A stretch of DNA of 53,754 nt. It comes from Frankia sp. AiPa1 (GTDB lineage: Bacteria; Actinomycetota; Actinomycetes; Frankiales; Frankiaceae). The notes under the pieces are model-generated. The model was not told the DNA's origin. It worked only from the letters and a program-made list of their open reading frames with translations, and searched no databases. The position numbers were made by a program, and so were the translations under genes. This document shows, piece after piece, positions 1-8,915 of this stretch; position 1 is the stretch's first letter, and the number at the start of each line of letters is the position of its first letter. The DNA lies in the NCBI RefSeq assembly GCF_023243075.1, contig NZ_JALKFZ020000119.1, positions 1-53,754 on the forward strand. The letters are read 5' to 3'.

Positions 1-167
1 CTTCACCACCCGCTTCCCCATACCTGACAGAATACATGAATCCGGCGTCACCGTGACGGCGGAGTTGATGCGCTAACGATCCGCGACGGACATTCGAAGC
101 CAATGCGAGCGAAAGATCCAAACAGGTCGTTGTGGGCGGGTTTGGCCTGGCTTGTCCCCAGAACTCC
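1..167. other. Left edge, no supported gene
   Basis: This stretch lies beyond the 3' end of nucS. A minus-strand reading frame starts with ATG at 37 and runs off the left edge with about 12 codons. A plus-strand frame is open from the edge to a TAA at 74-76. Neither is long enough to identify, and no convincing hairpin terminator for the nucS unit was seen. Confidence 0.4.
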
Positions 168-830
168 TCAGAACAGGGTGGGGATCGAGGGTTCGAGGCC
201 GCGCAGGTCGTCGTAGTCGACGACGGCGCAGCCCAGGCCCCGGTCGGCGGCGAGCAGCCGCGCCTGCGGGGTGATCGACTGGGCGGCGAGAATCCCCCGG
301 ACCGGGTGCGGCAGTGCCGGGTCGTCGCGCAGCCGGACGAGGTAGCGGGTGAGCTGCTCGACACCGTCGATCTCGCCCTTGCGTTTGATCTCGACCGCGA
401 CCGTGGAGCCGTCGCTGTCCCGGCAGAGCAGGTCGACCGGTCCGATGCCGGTCTCGTACTCCCGGCGCACCAGGGTCAGCCCCGCCGCGATGGCGTCCGG
501 TCGGTCCGCCAGCAGGACCTGCAGGTGCGCCTCGACGCCGTCCTTGCGCAGTCCGGGGTCGATCCCCAGCTCGTGGGTGGAATCGTGCAACACGTCCTCA
601 AGGGTGATGACGAGCTGCTCGGACGCCTTGTTCGTCACCCGCCAGACGCCCTCCTCCTCGGCGATGACGCAGGGCGGGCTCATCCAGTTCAGCGGCTTGT
701 AGGCGCGTCCGTCCGCGTGGATGGAGACCGAACCGTCCGCCTTGACCAGCACCAGCCGCACCGCGCTCGGCAGATGGGCGGTGAGCCGCCCGACATAGTC
801 GACACTGCACCGTGCGATCACAAGCCGCAT
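168..830 (-). CDS. nucS: Mismatch-specific endonuclease NucS (EndoMS)
   Basis: NucS cuts mismatched double-stranded DNA and provides the non-canonical mismatch repair of Actinobacteria, which lack MutS/MutL. The 220-aa product has the family layout: an N-terminal beta-rich DNA-binding domain (start [12 protein letters not shown]), then a RecB-like PD-(D/E)XK nuclease core with GPVDLLCRD followed by VEIKRK, which supply the catalytic Asp and Glu-x-Lys. The last residues are PTLF; a C-terminal clamp-binding tail is known in archaeal NucS, so a similar role here is inference. The ATG at 830 is preferred over an in-frame upstream start at 956 because homologues begin with this sequence and the extension is Pro/Arg-rich and overlaps the upstream gene. 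The HD gene stops 4 nt upstream, so the two are probably co-transcribed. Confidence 0.93.
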   Translation of the reverse strand: MRLVIARCSVDYVGRLTAHLPSAVRLVLVKADGSVSIHADGRAYKPLNWMSPPCVIAEEEGVWRVTNKASEQLVITLEDVLHDSTHELGIDPGLRKDGVEAHLQVLLADRPDAIAAGLTLVRREYETGIGPVDLLCRDSDGSTVAVEIKRKGEIDGVEQLTRYLVRLRDDPALPHPVRGILAAQSITPQARLLAADRGLGCAVVDYDDLRGLEPSIPTLF

Positions 831-834
831 GCGG

Positions 835-1491
835 TCACGGTATCGCGCCCGCCGCGTCCCCCTTGCCTGGCCCGTCGAATCCGTCATCGGCATCGGCATC
901 GGCACCGGCACCGGCACCGTCGCCGGCCTCGGGCGGGGCCCTCCTCCCGGCGACAAGATCGTCGAGAAGCGTGCGGCGGCCGGCGTAACGCTCGGCGAGG
1001 AGTTGGGACTTCTCGGCGCCGAGGCGGGCGAGGCGGACGGGATCGGAGTTGTCCTGCATGTCGGCGTGCTTGACGACGACGGCCACCGGATCGGCGGCGA
1101 CTCGAGCGAGGTAGTCGCGCATCGACTCGTCCGGGCGGCGCGAAAGCGCGTCCACCGCGTCGACGACGACGCTCGGATACCCCGCCGCGGTCAGATCCGC
1201 AGGCGTGACCTCGGTGTCCTCCACGACGTCGTGCAGGATCGCGGCGAACTGCGCGGCCAGCGGATCAACCCCGGCGGGGCCGGCGGTGCGGGACACCGTC
1301 TCCATCACCCGTCGGGGATGGCCGATGTACTCCTCCCCGGCCTTGTCGATCTGCCCGGTATGCAGCCGCGCCGCCAACGCGATGGCGTCCTCGAGTGTCG
1401 GTGCCTGCGTGGACGCGCGAGCGGCGATAGGCGTGGGGGTCACACCGGCCGCGGCCGTGGCGGCGGCACCATCAGGGGGAATCGAGCCCAT
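835..1491 (-). CDS. HD-domain protein, RelA/SpoT hydrolase-like
   Basis: The 218-aa protein carries an HD metal-dependent phosphohydrolase domain of the kind in SpoT and the small alarmone hydrolases. Visible motifs are [11 protein letters not shown] (first His), [14 protein letters not shown] (HD pair and the ED that follows it in ppGpp hydrolases), and [13 protein letters not shown] (late Asp region). There is no synthetase or TGS domain, so hydrolysis of (p)ppGpp or a related nucleotide is the likely role; the true substrate is unknown. The C-terminus is a low-complexity Gly/Ala/Asp tail encoded by 6-bp repeats. The ATG at 1491 lies inside the 3' end of the mutase gene (20-nt overlap), and the stop is 4 nt before nucS, indicating a tightly packed operon. 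An upstream in-frame start at 1548 would add 19 residues. Confidence 0.8.
   Translation of the reverse strand: MGSIPPDGAAATAAAGVTPTPIAARASTQAPTLEDAIALAARLHTGQIDKAGEEYIGHPRRVMETVSRTAGPAGVDPLAAQFAAILHDVVEDTEVTPADLTAAGYPSVVVDAVDALSRRPDESMRDYLARVAADPVAVVVKHADMQDNSDPVRLARLGAEKSQLLAERYAGRRTLLDDLVAGRRAPPEAGDGAGAGADADADDGFDGPGKGDAAGAIP
885..920. repeat. 6-bp tandem repeat, 6 copies
   Basis: Six consecutive copies of CATCGG/CACCGG lie in the 3' end of the HD-domain gene. On the minus strand they encode the alternating Gly-Ala/Asp-Ala tail of that protein. The repeat is a likely slippage site. Confidence 0.8.
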
Positions 1492-3655
1492 GACGTGACC
1501 GTACGACTCGCAGAATGTCCAGAATGATGGCGTCCAGCTCGTAGTCACGCGGGGTGTACACCGCGGCCACGCCGAGTCGGACGAGCTGCGACGCGTCGGC
1601 GGGCGGGATGATGCCGCCGACGATCACGGGCAGGTCGTCGGCACCGGCGGCGCGCAGCCCTCCGATCACCTCGGCGGCCAGGTCCAGGTGGGCGCCCGAG
1701 AGGATCGACAGGCCCACGACGTGGACGTCCTCCTCGATCGCCGCGGCCACGATCTGCGCCGGGGTCAGCCGGATGCCCTGATAAATCACCTCGAAACCGG
1801 CGTCACGGGCCCGCACCGCGATCTGCTCCGCGCCGTTGGAGTGCCCGTCCAGGCCAGGCTTGCCGATCAGCAGCCGGATCGGACGGCCGAGCTCGGCATG
1901 GGTCCGGGCGACCAGCGCGCGCAGCTCCTCCTCTCGCGACGGCCCGCCGTCAGCGCCGGCGCCGACGTCGGCACCGGCACCGGCACCTGTCCTGGCGCCA
2001 CGGCCGGCCTTCGCCGCCGTGGCGCCGGCGACACCGGTGGGCGCGCGGTATTCCCCGAACACCTCGCGCAGGGTGTCGGTCCATTCTCCGGTGGTCACCC
2101 CGGCACGGACGCAGGCGAGGGTGGCCGGCATCAGGTTCGCCGTGGTCGCCGCGGCGGTGCGCAGCCCGAGCAGGGCCTCGCGCACGGCGGAGGCGTCCCG
2201 TCCGGCCCGCCAGGCGGCGATCTCGCGCCGGGCCGCCCGCTCGGCCTCGGGGTCCACCGTCTGGATGGCCGCGTCGAGCTCGGCGAGCAGCGGGTTGGGC
2301 TCGGTCTCGGTGAACCGGTTCACACCGACGACGACCTGCTCGCCATCCTCGATCCGGGCCCGGCGCTCCGCCTGCGCGGACACCATCGCCGACTTGAGGT
2401 AGCCGCTCTCGACGGCCGCGACCGCACCGCCCATCGCCTGCACCCGGTCGATCTCCGCCTGGGCGTCGGCGACCAGTTCGTCCACCCGAGCCCGCACGAC
2501 CAGCGAGCCCTCGAAGAGGTCCTCGTGCTCGAGCAGGTCGGTCTCGTAGGCGAGGATCTGCTGGATGCGCAGGGACCACTGCTGGTCCCACGGCCGGGGC
2601 AGGCCGAGCGCCTCGTTCCAGGCCGGCAGCTGTAGCGCCCGGCAGCGGGCGTTCTTCGACAACGTCACCCCGAGGGTCTCCAGCACAATCCGGATGATGT
2701 TGTTCTCCGGCTGGGCCTCGGTCAGGCCGAGCGAGTTGACCTGCACGCCGAACCGGAACCGGCGGGCGGTCGGGTCGGTCACGCCGTAGCGGGTGCGCAG
2801 CAGATCGTCCCAGAGCGCGACGAACGCCCGCATCTTGCACATTTCCTCGATGAATCGCTCGCCGGAGTTGACGAAGAACGACACCCGGCGACAGACCTCG
2901 CCCATCTTCTCGGGCGGGACGGCCCCGGCGACGGCCACGGCGTCGAGCACGGCGATCGCCGAGCAGATCGAGAAGGCGAGCTCCTGCACGGGTGTCGCCC
3001 CGGCCTCCTGCAGGTGGTAGCTGCAGATGTTGATCGGGTTCCAGCGCGGCAGTTCCGCGAGCGCGTAGGCGATGACGTCGGTGACCAGCCGCAGCGACGG
3101 CCCGGGCGGAAAGACGTAGGTCCCGCGGGACAGGTACTCCTTGATGATGTCGTTCTGCGTGGTACCGGCGAGCTGCGCGGGATCGGCACCCTGCTCCTGC
3201 GCGACCACCTGGTAGAGCGCCAGCAGCCACATCGCGGTGGCATTGATCGTCATCGAGGTGTTCATCCGCGCCAGCGGGATCTCGTCGAACAGCCGGCGCA
3301 TGTCGCCGAGATGCGCGACGGGGACGCCGACCCGGCCGACCTCGCCGCGGGCCAGCGCGTGGTCGGGGTCATAGCCCGTCTGGGTCGGCAGGTCGAAGGC
3401 CACCGACAGACCGGTCTGCCCCTTGCCCAGGTTGCGCCGGTACAGCGCGTTGCTCTGCGCCGCGCTCGAGTGTCCCGCATAGGTCCGGAAGATCCACGGC
3501 CGGTCCCGAACCGCGGCCGCCTGATCGGCTGCCGAATCGGCTGCCCGCGCTCCGTCGACCGGCGCCGCGGGACTGGATGCCACCGGACGCCCGGGCGATG
3601 CCGGACGGCCGGCGGGCGGGTCCGACGGGGCCGAGCGGGTGGACAGATCCGTCAT
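1472..3655 (-). CDS. meaA: B12-dependent acyl-CoA mutase, ethylmalonyl-CoA mutase (MeaA) type
   Basis: Adenosylcobalamin-dependent carbon-skeleton mutase, 727 aa in one chain. The N-terminal catalytic barrel has segments typical of MeaA/Ecm (FRTYAGHSSA, NLGKGQTGLSVAFDLPTQTG, RMNTSMTINATAMW, TTQNDIIKEYLSRGTYVFPP). The C-terminal B12-binding domain has the DxHxxG signature at D603, H605 and G608 (GLDGHSNGAEQ) and a later GLSILSG. These match ethylmalonyl-CoA mutase better than the two-chain methylmalonyl-CoA mutase; that enzyme acts in the ethylmalonyl-CoA pathway, though the precise substrate is inferred. A Gly/Ala-rich linker of about 40 residues separates the domains and makes the protein longer than usual relatives. 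The ATG at 3655 has a good ribosome site (GGGGAGAGG). A cobalamin adenosyltransferase gene at 8916 could provide its cofactor. Confidence 0.88.
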   Translation of the reverse strand: MTDLSTRSAPSDPPAGRPASPGRPVASSPAAPVDGARAADSAADQAAAVRDRPWIFRTYAGHSSAAQSNALYRRNLGKGQTGLSVAFDLPTQTGYDPDHALARGEVGRVGVPVAHLGDMRRLFDEIPLARMNTSMTINATAMWLLALYQVVAQEQGADPAQLAGTTQNDIIKEYLSRGTYVFPPGPSLRLVTDVIAYALAELPRWNPINICSYHLQEAGATPVQELAFSICSAIAVLDAVAVAGAVPPEKMGEVCRRVSFFVNSGERFIEEMCKMRAFVALWDDLLRTRYGVTDPTARRFRFGVQVNSLGLTEAQPENNIIRIVLETLGVTLSKNARCRALQLPAWNEALGLPRPWDQQWSLRIQQILAYETDLLEHEDLFEGSLVVRARVDELVADAQAEIDRVQAMGGAVAAVESGYLKSAMVSAQAERRARIEDGEQVVVGVNRFTETEPNPLLAELDAAIQTVDPEAERAARREIAAWRAGRDASAVREALLGLRTAAATTANLMPATLACVRAGVTTGEWTDTLREVFGEYRAPTGVAGATAAKAGRGARTGAGAGADVGAGADGGPSREEELRALVARTHAELGRPIRLLIGKPGLDGHSNGAEQIAVRARDAGFEVIYQGIRLTPAQIVAAAIEEDVHVVGLSILSGAHLDLAAEVIGGLRAAGADDLPVIVGGIIPPADASQLVRLGVAAVYTPRDYELDAIILDILRVVRSRHGLDSP

Positions 3656-3873
3656 CGACGCCGCCTCTCCCCGGGCGCGCCACGGCGGCCTGGGACATGG
3701 AACCTGCCCGGGCCGGACCGGTCACGGGCAACGCTAGGAGAGTACGGCCGCAGCCCTTCCGCCGCTCGCGATGTGCAGGCCTCCCCTTGCTCCCTGGCCC
3801 GCTCGGCGCCGGCCGGCGCCGGGAGTTCGCCCCGGCCACGCCAGTGCCCGGCCCGGGGCCGGGCGCCCGTGCG

Positions 3874-4503
3874 TCAGTGCGTGCAGGGCTGCGGCTGGCC
3901 CTTCCAGACGTCCAGCAGCGCCTTGGGGATGCTGTTGCAGGCGCCCGCGTCGTGGCTCACGATCGTCCATGGCCCGGACCCCATCCGCCGCCACACGTAC
4001 GGGTTGGCGGGTGGCTTGACATCACCGGCGATGGTGATCCGCCCGATCGCCCAGTACTGGTCCTGCGCCGCGTCGACTCCCTCGATCCCGCCGAAGAACA
4101 TGCCCTCGACCACGGTCACCTGCTGGGGGGTGACGGTGCTCGCCCGGTCGGCGGCCTTGATCTGCGCCGCGACCGTGTACTGCAGGGCCATGCGCAGCGC
4201 GACCGGGTCCGGCTCGTCGTTGAGCACCATCTGGTGCGCCGCACCAGGGCTGCGGGAGTTCACCCAGAACGGCGCCCGCTGCGCCGGGCTCAGTTCCGGG
4301 GCGGGTGCGGCGGTCACGGCGTCGCCGGGCGCCGAGCCACGATCCGCGGTGACATACCCGATCCCCACGCCGAGCAGGATCGCCACGACGAAGGCCGCGA
4401 TCACCACGACCGGCCGCAGCTCTCGGGTACCGAGCAGCCCCGCGGGCCGCGCACCGCGTTCGCCGGCGACATCCACCTGCGCGGGCACCTCCACGTCCTG
4501 CAT
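3874..4503 (-). CDS. Single-span membrane protein of unknown function
   Basis: The 209-aa product is not assigned to a family. It has a cytoplasmic N-terminus of about 30 residues, one strongly hydrophobic segment near residues 31-53 (VVVIAAFVVAILLGVGIGYV), then an Ala/Pro-rich stretch and an extracytoplasmic domain with tryptophans (YWAIGRITI, YVWRRMGSGPWTIVS) and two cysteines near the C-terminus (GACNS, QPCTH). This suggests a membrane-anchored domain exposed outside the cell. The ATG at 4503 is preceded by GGAGGC. The gene stands alone, transcribed toward the mutase operon, with the mutase start about 220 nt downstream. Confidence 0.7.
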   Translation of the reverse strand: MQDVEVPAQVDVAGERGARPAGLLGTRELRPVVVIAAFVVAILLGVGIGYVTADRGSAPGDAVTAAPAPELSPAQRAPFWVNSRSPGAAHQMVLNDEPDPVALRMALQYTVAAQIKAADRASTVTPQQVTVVEGMFFGGIEGVDAAQDQYWAIGRITIAGDVKPPANPYVWRRMGSGPWTIVSHDAGACNSIPKALLDVWKGQPQPCTH

Positions 4504-4769
4504 GCCTCCGTCCGGCCTCCGCCGTGCTGTGTTCCCCGTCCGCCACCAGTTGGCAGTACCCGATCAGCACGTACCTGGCAAGCATGCCCCATCAGACGGA
4601 CAGTCGACCGGCAGGCGCACCGCAGATGACGGAGCGCTTCCGCCCGAGTTCATGTGGCCAGCGACCGCTTCCCCTTCGTGCCTGCCATCATCCTGCGCAT
4701 CCCCGGCGGAGCGCACCGAACCCACACCGCCGTCCCCAGCTGCGCCGGCACCGGCCGGCAGGACGCCCG

Positions 4770-5405
4770 CTAGGCATGCCCCACATGCACCATCTCCTCG
4801 GGTTCCTCGAACCGAAGGACGCGGCCGAGCCGGTCGGCGACGACCATCCGCACGAGTGCTCCGGGTACGTCGACCAGCACCATCGACCGCCCAGCCGCCC
4901 GCGCCCGGCGGGCCCCACCGAGCAGAACACCGAGCGCGGATCGATCCTCGAGCTCGAGCCCCGCCACATCGACCCGCAACGGCCCGGTACCGCCGTCGAT
5001 CACGGCGTGCAGCAGGCACCGCAACGTGCCGGCGCTGCGCACATCCACCCGCCCGACCAGCCGGACCGCCTGCCCCCGTCGGCTCCCCGCCGACACCGCG
5101 CAGGACGTCTCCACCACATCGACTCCACTCACACCGGCCGCACGCGGTCCATCCCCGCCCGCTCCCGCTCCCGCTCCACGCGGTGCTCTCCGATGCGGTC
5201 CCGCCCCACGCGCCGTCCCATGGGGTGCGGGTCGCCGTATCGGCCTGTCGCCGCTGTCGCTCACGATCCTGTCGCTCAACGTGGTCTCCCGTCCCCGGCC
5301 GCCCCGCGAGGACGCCGGTGCTGTCGGCCAGCCCGTCCGCGGGTGGGACCGCGACTGGCACGCACGTGGCGGTCCGCCCGGGACGGACCGTGAGGCACCC
5401 GTCAC
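4770..5405 (-). CDS. STAS-domain protein, anti-sigma factor antagonist-like
   Basis: The last 110 or so residues form a STAS domain of the SpoIIAA/RsbV type: VRLVGRVDVRSAG, then LRVDVAGLELEDRSALGVLL, the place of the conserved DxSG..L loop whose Ser/Thr is phosphorylated by anti-sigma kinases, then VLVDVPGALVRMVV and VLRFEE. Here the loop reads EDRSALG, keeping a Ser. Such proteins release sigma factors by partner switching; no anti-sigma kinase or sigma gene is adjacent. The start is uncertain: the frame is open from a GTG at 5405, but the first 90 residues are Arg/Gly/Pro-rich and may not be translated. A GTG at 5132 would give a 120-residue protein of normal length for the family. Confidence 0.68.
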   Translation of the reverse strand: MTGASRSVPGGPPRACQSRSHPRTGWPTAPASSRGGRGRETTLSDRIVSDSGDRPIRRPAPHGTARGAGPHRRAPRGAGAGAGGDGPRAAGVSGVDVVETSCAVSAGSRRGQAVRLVGRVDVRSAGTLRCLLHAVIDGGTGPLRVDVAGLELEDRSALGVLLGGARRARAAGRSMVLVDVPGALVRMVVADRLGRVLRFEEPEEMVHVGHA

Positions 5406-5835
5406 CTCAGCCGGGCTGTCGTCGGTCGGCCACGAAGGGTCGCCGGTCAGGTACCTCGATGATTCCAGCCGCCACCGCGTGGCGATTCCTCAGTCGGATT
5501 CCGCGGGCCGGATTCCGCCGGATCTCAGGGCAAAGGACCTGCACCGATCCGTCCGGGGACCCGGCCGAATTCCCGGGCGTCTGGGACGATGACCCAGGAG
5601 GCCGATCCGACGGGGCGCCAGCCGGTGGGCCAAGCCCGCAGGGCAAGAACGGGAGGGCCTGCCGAGGCCGGGCTCGGGGTCCGGAGACGATCGGTCGAGG
5701 CCTCCCGGTCAACCCCTCAGGCCGGCGGGAGCATCTGGCTGTCGGGAGCCGGGCTGCCGGGGCCGGGGTGTCGGGGCTCGAGGGGTCGGGAGTCGAGGTG
5801 TCGGGAGTCGAGGGGTCGGGAGGTGTCAGGCGACC
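5406..5835. other. Intergenic region with repeats, no gene seen
   Basis: About 430 nt separate the divergent STAS gene and the small membrane-protein gene. Open frames here have Pro/Arg-rich composition with no recognisable domain. The stretch probably holds the promoters of both genes; only the 15-bp repeat near its right end is distinct. Confidence 0.5.
5767..5823. repeat. 15-bp tandem repeat, about 4 copies
   Basis: Unit GG(T/G)GTCGGG(G/A)(C/G)TCGA starts at 5767, 5782 and 5797, with a partial fourth copy from 5812. It ends about 13 nt before the GTG of the next gene, so it lies in the leader or promoter of that gene. Confidence 0.8.
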
Positions 5836-6216
5836 GTGAGCACGGCGGAGTACCTCATCGAGCCGACGGCGTTGGTGATGGCGCTGGCGCTGCTGCTGAT
5901 CGCGGCGCGGTGGGCGAGCACACCGCTGCGAACCCTGCCACGTGGTGTCGTGTTCGGCCACGACTTCGGCCTGCTGGTTCCGGTCGCCGTCGTCGACACG
6001 CCCACCGAGGTGAGCCTCGCCCAGGCTGCGCTGTGCACCCAGGGCATCCGCTCCACCTGGGCAATGGTGATGACCCCGCTGCACATCGACGCCGCCGGCA
6101 ACATCCTGTCCCGTCCCCGCCGCCGTCGTCACGTGCTCGTCTTCGGCTCGGATGCCGCCCGGGCCGCCCGCGCGCTGGACATCCCCCGCGGCGGCGGCCC
6201 GCTGCCCCAGGCCTGA
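5836..6216 (+). CDS. Small membrane-anchored conserved hypothetical protein
   Basis: The 126-aa product begins MSTAEYLIEPTALVMALALL, a likely membrane segment (residues about 10-24), followed by a soluble domain. That domain (GHDFGLLVPVAVVDTPTEVSLAQAALCTQGIRS, then HVLVFGSDAARAARALD) resembles the small DUF2007-type domain in which a protein is compared with itself across alpha-beta repeats; this assignment is tentative. It starts at GTG and ends 17 nt before the convergent murA stop. The convergent position next to murA recalls small secreted-protein genes near murA in other actinobacteria, but a functional link is not shown. Confidence 0.65.
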   Translation: MSTAEYLIEPTALVMALALLLIAARWASTPLRTLPRGVVFGHDFGLLVPVAVVDTPTEVSLAQAALCTQGIRSTWAMVMTPLHIDAAGNILSRPRRRRHVLVFGSDAARAARALDIPRGGGPLPQA

Positions 6217-6233
6217 CCGACCCGAACGAGCGC

Positions 6234-7574
6234 TCAGGCGACCGCGCGGTCCTGGACGCGGCTGATGTCGGCGCCGAGCGCACGAAGATCCTCGACGAAG
6301 TGCGCATAGCCACGGTCGATGTGGTGGACCTCGGTCACCTCGGTGACTCCCTCGGCCACCAGCCCGGCGAGCACCAAGCCGGCCCCGGCCCGTACATCGG
6401 AGGCTGTCACCCGCCCGCCGGTCAGCTTCGCAGGCGGGCGCACGACGACATGGTGCCCGTCCGTGCGCAGGTCCGCGCCCAGCTTGTGCAGCTCCCGGCA
6501 GAACACGAACCGACTGTCGAACACGTTCTCGGTGATCAGTGACGTCCCGGAGCTGATCGCCTCCAGCGCGATCACCTGCGGCAGCAGGTCGGTCGGGAAG
6601 CCCGGGTAGGGCAGTGTCACCACGTCGATCGAGCGCGGTCGCTCCCGTCCCACGACGCGGAACCCGTCGTCGCGCACGTCCACCTGCGCTCCGGCCTCGA
6701 CCAGCTTCTCCAGCACGATCGTGAGATTCCCGGCCCGGCCACCCCGGATCATCACGTCCCCGCAGGTCATCAACGCGCCGACCGCGTACGTGCCGGCAAC
6801 GATCCGGTCCGGCACCGTCTCATGCTCGACCGCGGACAGCTCGTCCACGCCGTCGATCACCAGGGTGGACGATCCCGCCCCGCCGATGCGAGCGCCCATC
6901 GCGGCGAGCATCGCGCACAGGTCGGCGATCTCCGGCTCCCGCGCGGCGTTGTCGATGACGGTCGTCCCCTTCGCGAGGACCGCCGCCATCAGCAGATTCT
7001 CGGTGGCACCGACGCTGGGGAAATCCAGCCAGATCGACGTGCCCTGCAACCTCCCATCACTGCGCGCGACCAGGATCCCGTCCTCGACGTCGACGACCGC
7101 GCCGAGCTGTGTCAACCCGTGGATGTGGATGTCCAGCGCCCGCGAGCCGATCGCGTCCCCTCCCGGCAACGCCACCCGCGCCTCACCGCGCCGGGCCACC
7201 AGGGGCCCGAGTACTGCCACTGACGCCCGGATCCGCCGCACCAGATCGCCGTCGGCCGCACCGCCTGCGTCCTGCGGTATGTCGATGCACAACCGGTCAC
7301 CGGCCGCGCCCGGTGCCGCCACCCCGCCCGGCCTCGGGTCCCCCTGCGACGGGGCTGCTCCCTGCGAACGTGGCGCCCGCTGCACCGTGGCGCCCAGGCC
7401 GGTGAGCACGTCCGCCATCACCGTCACGTCAAGGATGTCGGGAACCGCGGTCAGGGTCGTACGGCCGGCCGCCAGCAGGCTCGCGGCCATCAGTTTCAAC
7501 ACCGAGTTCTTGGCACCCGGCACGGCGACCTCGCCGACCAGCCGGGTGCCGCCTGTCACGACGAAGCGCTCCAC
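6234..7574 (-). CDS. murA: UDP-N-acetylglucosamine 1-carboxyvinyltransferase MurA
   Basis: MurA transfers enolpyruvate from PEP to UDP-GlcNAc, the first committed step of peptidoglycan synthesis, in the cytoplasm. The 446-aa protein has the EPSP-synthase fold with the expected [16 protein letters not shown] near residue 19 and later segments such as [19 protein letters not shown] and [11 protein letters not shown]. The catalytic loop reads [10 protein letters not shown]: residue 140 is Asp where most bacteria have the Cys that fosfomycin alkylates (Cys115 in E. coli). Asp at this site is known in mycobacterial and chlamydial MurA and gives intrinsic fosfomycin resistance. A low-complexity insert lies at about residues 67-93. 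The start is GTG at 7574 with only a weak ribosome site; TAGCAT about 10 nt upstream could be a -10 box of a short-leader mRNA. Confidence 0.95.
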   Translation of the reverse strand: MERFVVTGGTRLVGEVAVPGAKNSVLKLMAASLLAAGRTTLTAVPDILDVTVMADVLTGLGATVQRAPRSQGAAPSQGDPRPGGVAAPGAAGDRLCIDIPQDAGGAADGDLVRRIRASVAVLGPLVARRGEARVALPGGDAIGSRALDIHIHGLTQLGAVVDVEDGILVARSDGRLQGTSIWLDFPSVGATENLLMAAVLAKGTTVIDNAAREPEIADLCAMLAAMGARIGGAGSSTLVIDGVDELSAVEHETVPDRIVAGTYAVGALMTCGDVMIRGGRAGNLTIVLEKLVEAGAQVDVRDDGFRVVGRERPRSIDVVTLPYPGFPTDLLPQVIALEAISSGTSLITENVFDSRFVFCRELHKLGADLRTDGHHVVVRPPAKLTGGRVTASDVRAGAGLVLAGLVAEGVTEVTEVHHIDRGYAHFVEDLRALGADISRVQDRAVA

Positions 7575-7653
7575 GGATCTCGATGCTAGGTCCTAACCCG
7601 AAGATCTTCACCGGCCCCCACCCGTTTGACCCCCACCACACCCCGTAATCGCC

Positions 7654-7908
7654 TCATCCCGATGCGCCCAGGTTGAGCACGGACACCCCGTCATGCGCCC
7701 GCACCGCCGCCTCGCTCCGGCCGTCCAGCGCATCCGCCACCCGCACCGCGAACGCCGGAACGAACCTCTTCTCCACCTCATCCGGTGAAAGCCAGCAGAT
7801 CTCCGCCGACTCCTCGGTACTCGACGCGATCGCGTCGTCCACAAGCCGGCAGAGGAAGACCATCGCCACCACCGAACGCGGAAGGTTCACGACGCTGCTG
7901 GTCTTCTG
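7654..7908 (-). pseudogene. Nudix hydrolase remnant, N-terminus lost
   Basis: The frame encodes what looks like the C-terminal half of a Nudix hydrolase: NLPRSVVAMVFLCRLVDD, then AEICWLSPDEVEKRFVPAF, the usual strand and helix that follow the catalytic box. The GX5EX7REUXEEXGU box itself is absent. Reading upstream, an in-frame TGA occurs at 7909-7911, and the sequence beyond it on the same strand shows no Nudix motif. The gene therefore appears truncated at its 5' end. A short translated protein starting at the GTG at 7890 cannot be excluded, but it would lack the active site. Confidence 0.6.
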
Positions 7909-8033
7909 GGGATTTCACGTGCTGCTCACCGGATCGTCCGGCGGCGAGCCGCGCAGGCGTCACCTCGCACCGGCAGCCATGGGGGTCATACTCTTGGTGG
8001 CGGGTTTCGTCATGACCGTGTGGGGGCCGGCGG

Positions 8034-8906
8034 ATGCGGGTGGTGCAGTCCCTCAGCAGGTCAGACAAGACACACAATGAGGATGCGGTCGGCGCCCGGC
8101 CGGACGCTCTCTGGGTGATCGATGGCGCCAGCCCGCTGGGCGACGAGACGGCGGTGGACGGCCGTTCCCCCGCAGCCTGGTTGGCCGCCACGGCCAGCGA
8201 GTATCTGGCCCGAATGCCCTGGGTGGAGGCCGGACGGCCGCTGCGGACCGTCGTGCGCGAGCTCATCCAGCATCTGCGCCAGGCCGGTCGGCGCGCCGGG
8301 CTGGACTCCACTGCTGCCTTCCCCACCGCCGCTTTGAGCCTTGTCCGCCTGGCACACGGCCATCTCGAGCTCTGCCTTCTCGGGGACAGCCCTGTCCTGG
8401 TGCGGGCCCCAGGCAGAACGGCGACAAAGTTCGTCGATCCGCAGTTCGACGGAGTGGAAGAGCATCTGCTCGAGGCGGTTCGCGCGGAGCTCGACCAGGG
8501 CGTCGATCCGCAGGTCGTCCACGCGCGGGCGCGAGCCGGCAATCAGGAGCGCCGGGCCTGCCGAAACACCCCGGCGGGGCTCTGGGTGCTCGCGGACATC
8601 CCCGCGGCCGCCGAGCATGCGTTCGTCACGTCGGTGCCGGCCGCGTCGGAGACAGAGGTGGTGGTGATGTCCGACGGATACGCCCGGGCACTGCATCCCT
8701 TCGGCCTGGTGACCGATGCCGGCATGCTGCTCGACGAGATCGCCGCTGGGCGGGGAGAGGCTCTGCTCGACCGGCTGCGGGCGGCGGAGGAGGCCGATTC
8801 GGCGCGGGTGGGGTTCCCCCGTTTCAGTGTCAGCGACGACGCCACGATGCTGTACGCCCGGCTGCAGACCGATGCGGGACGAGCGTCGGATGGGCCGGAT
8901 TCCTAG
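8034..8906 (+). CDS. PP2C-like serine/threonine phosphatase
   Basis: The 290-aa protein has the order of PP2C (PPM) motifs: KTHNEDAVG near residue 12, ALWVIDGASPLG with the metal-binding Asp-Gly, PTAALSLVRLAHGHLELCLLGDSPVLV, TEVVVMSDGYARAL, and SDDATML at the C-terminus. These supply the acidic residues that hold two Mn/Mg ions. The middle contains a helical insert not seen in the minimal family. No membrane segment or sensory domain is visible, so it is a soluble phosphatase whose substrate is unknown. The ATG at 8034 is in the family-consistent place. The adenosyltransferase gene follows after 9 nt, although that gene may have its own promoter. Confidence 0.75.
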   Translation: MRVVQSLSRSDKTHNEDAVGARPDALWVIDGASPLGDETAVDGRSPAAWLAATASEYLARMPWVEAGRPLRTVVRELIQHLRQAGRRAGLDSTAAFPTAALSLVRLAHGHLELCLLGDSPVLVRAPGRTATKFVDPQFDGVEEHLLEAVRAELDQGVDPQVVHARARAGNQERRACRNTPAGLWVLADIPAAAEHAFVTSVPAASETEVVVMSDGYARALHPFGLVTDAGMLLDEIAAGRGEALLDRLRAAEEADSARVGFPRFSVSDDATMLYARLQTDAGRASDGPDS

Positions 8907-8909
8907 ACT
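8904..8909 (+). promoter_or_regulatory. Candidate -10 box of the adenosyltransferase gene
   Basis: TAGACT lies 6 nt before the ATG at 8916. If used, transcription would start at or next to the start codon, giving a leaderless mRNA, common in Actinobacteria. No clear -35 box is visible. Confidence 0.35.
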
Positions 8910-8915
8910 GGGCGC

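Noticed and set aside
3014..5839. Very long plus-strand open frame (941 codons)
   Set aside because: It runs antisense through meaA, the membrane-protein and STAS genes. Its composition is Arg/Pro/Gly-rich with no domains, a common effect of GC-rich third positions.
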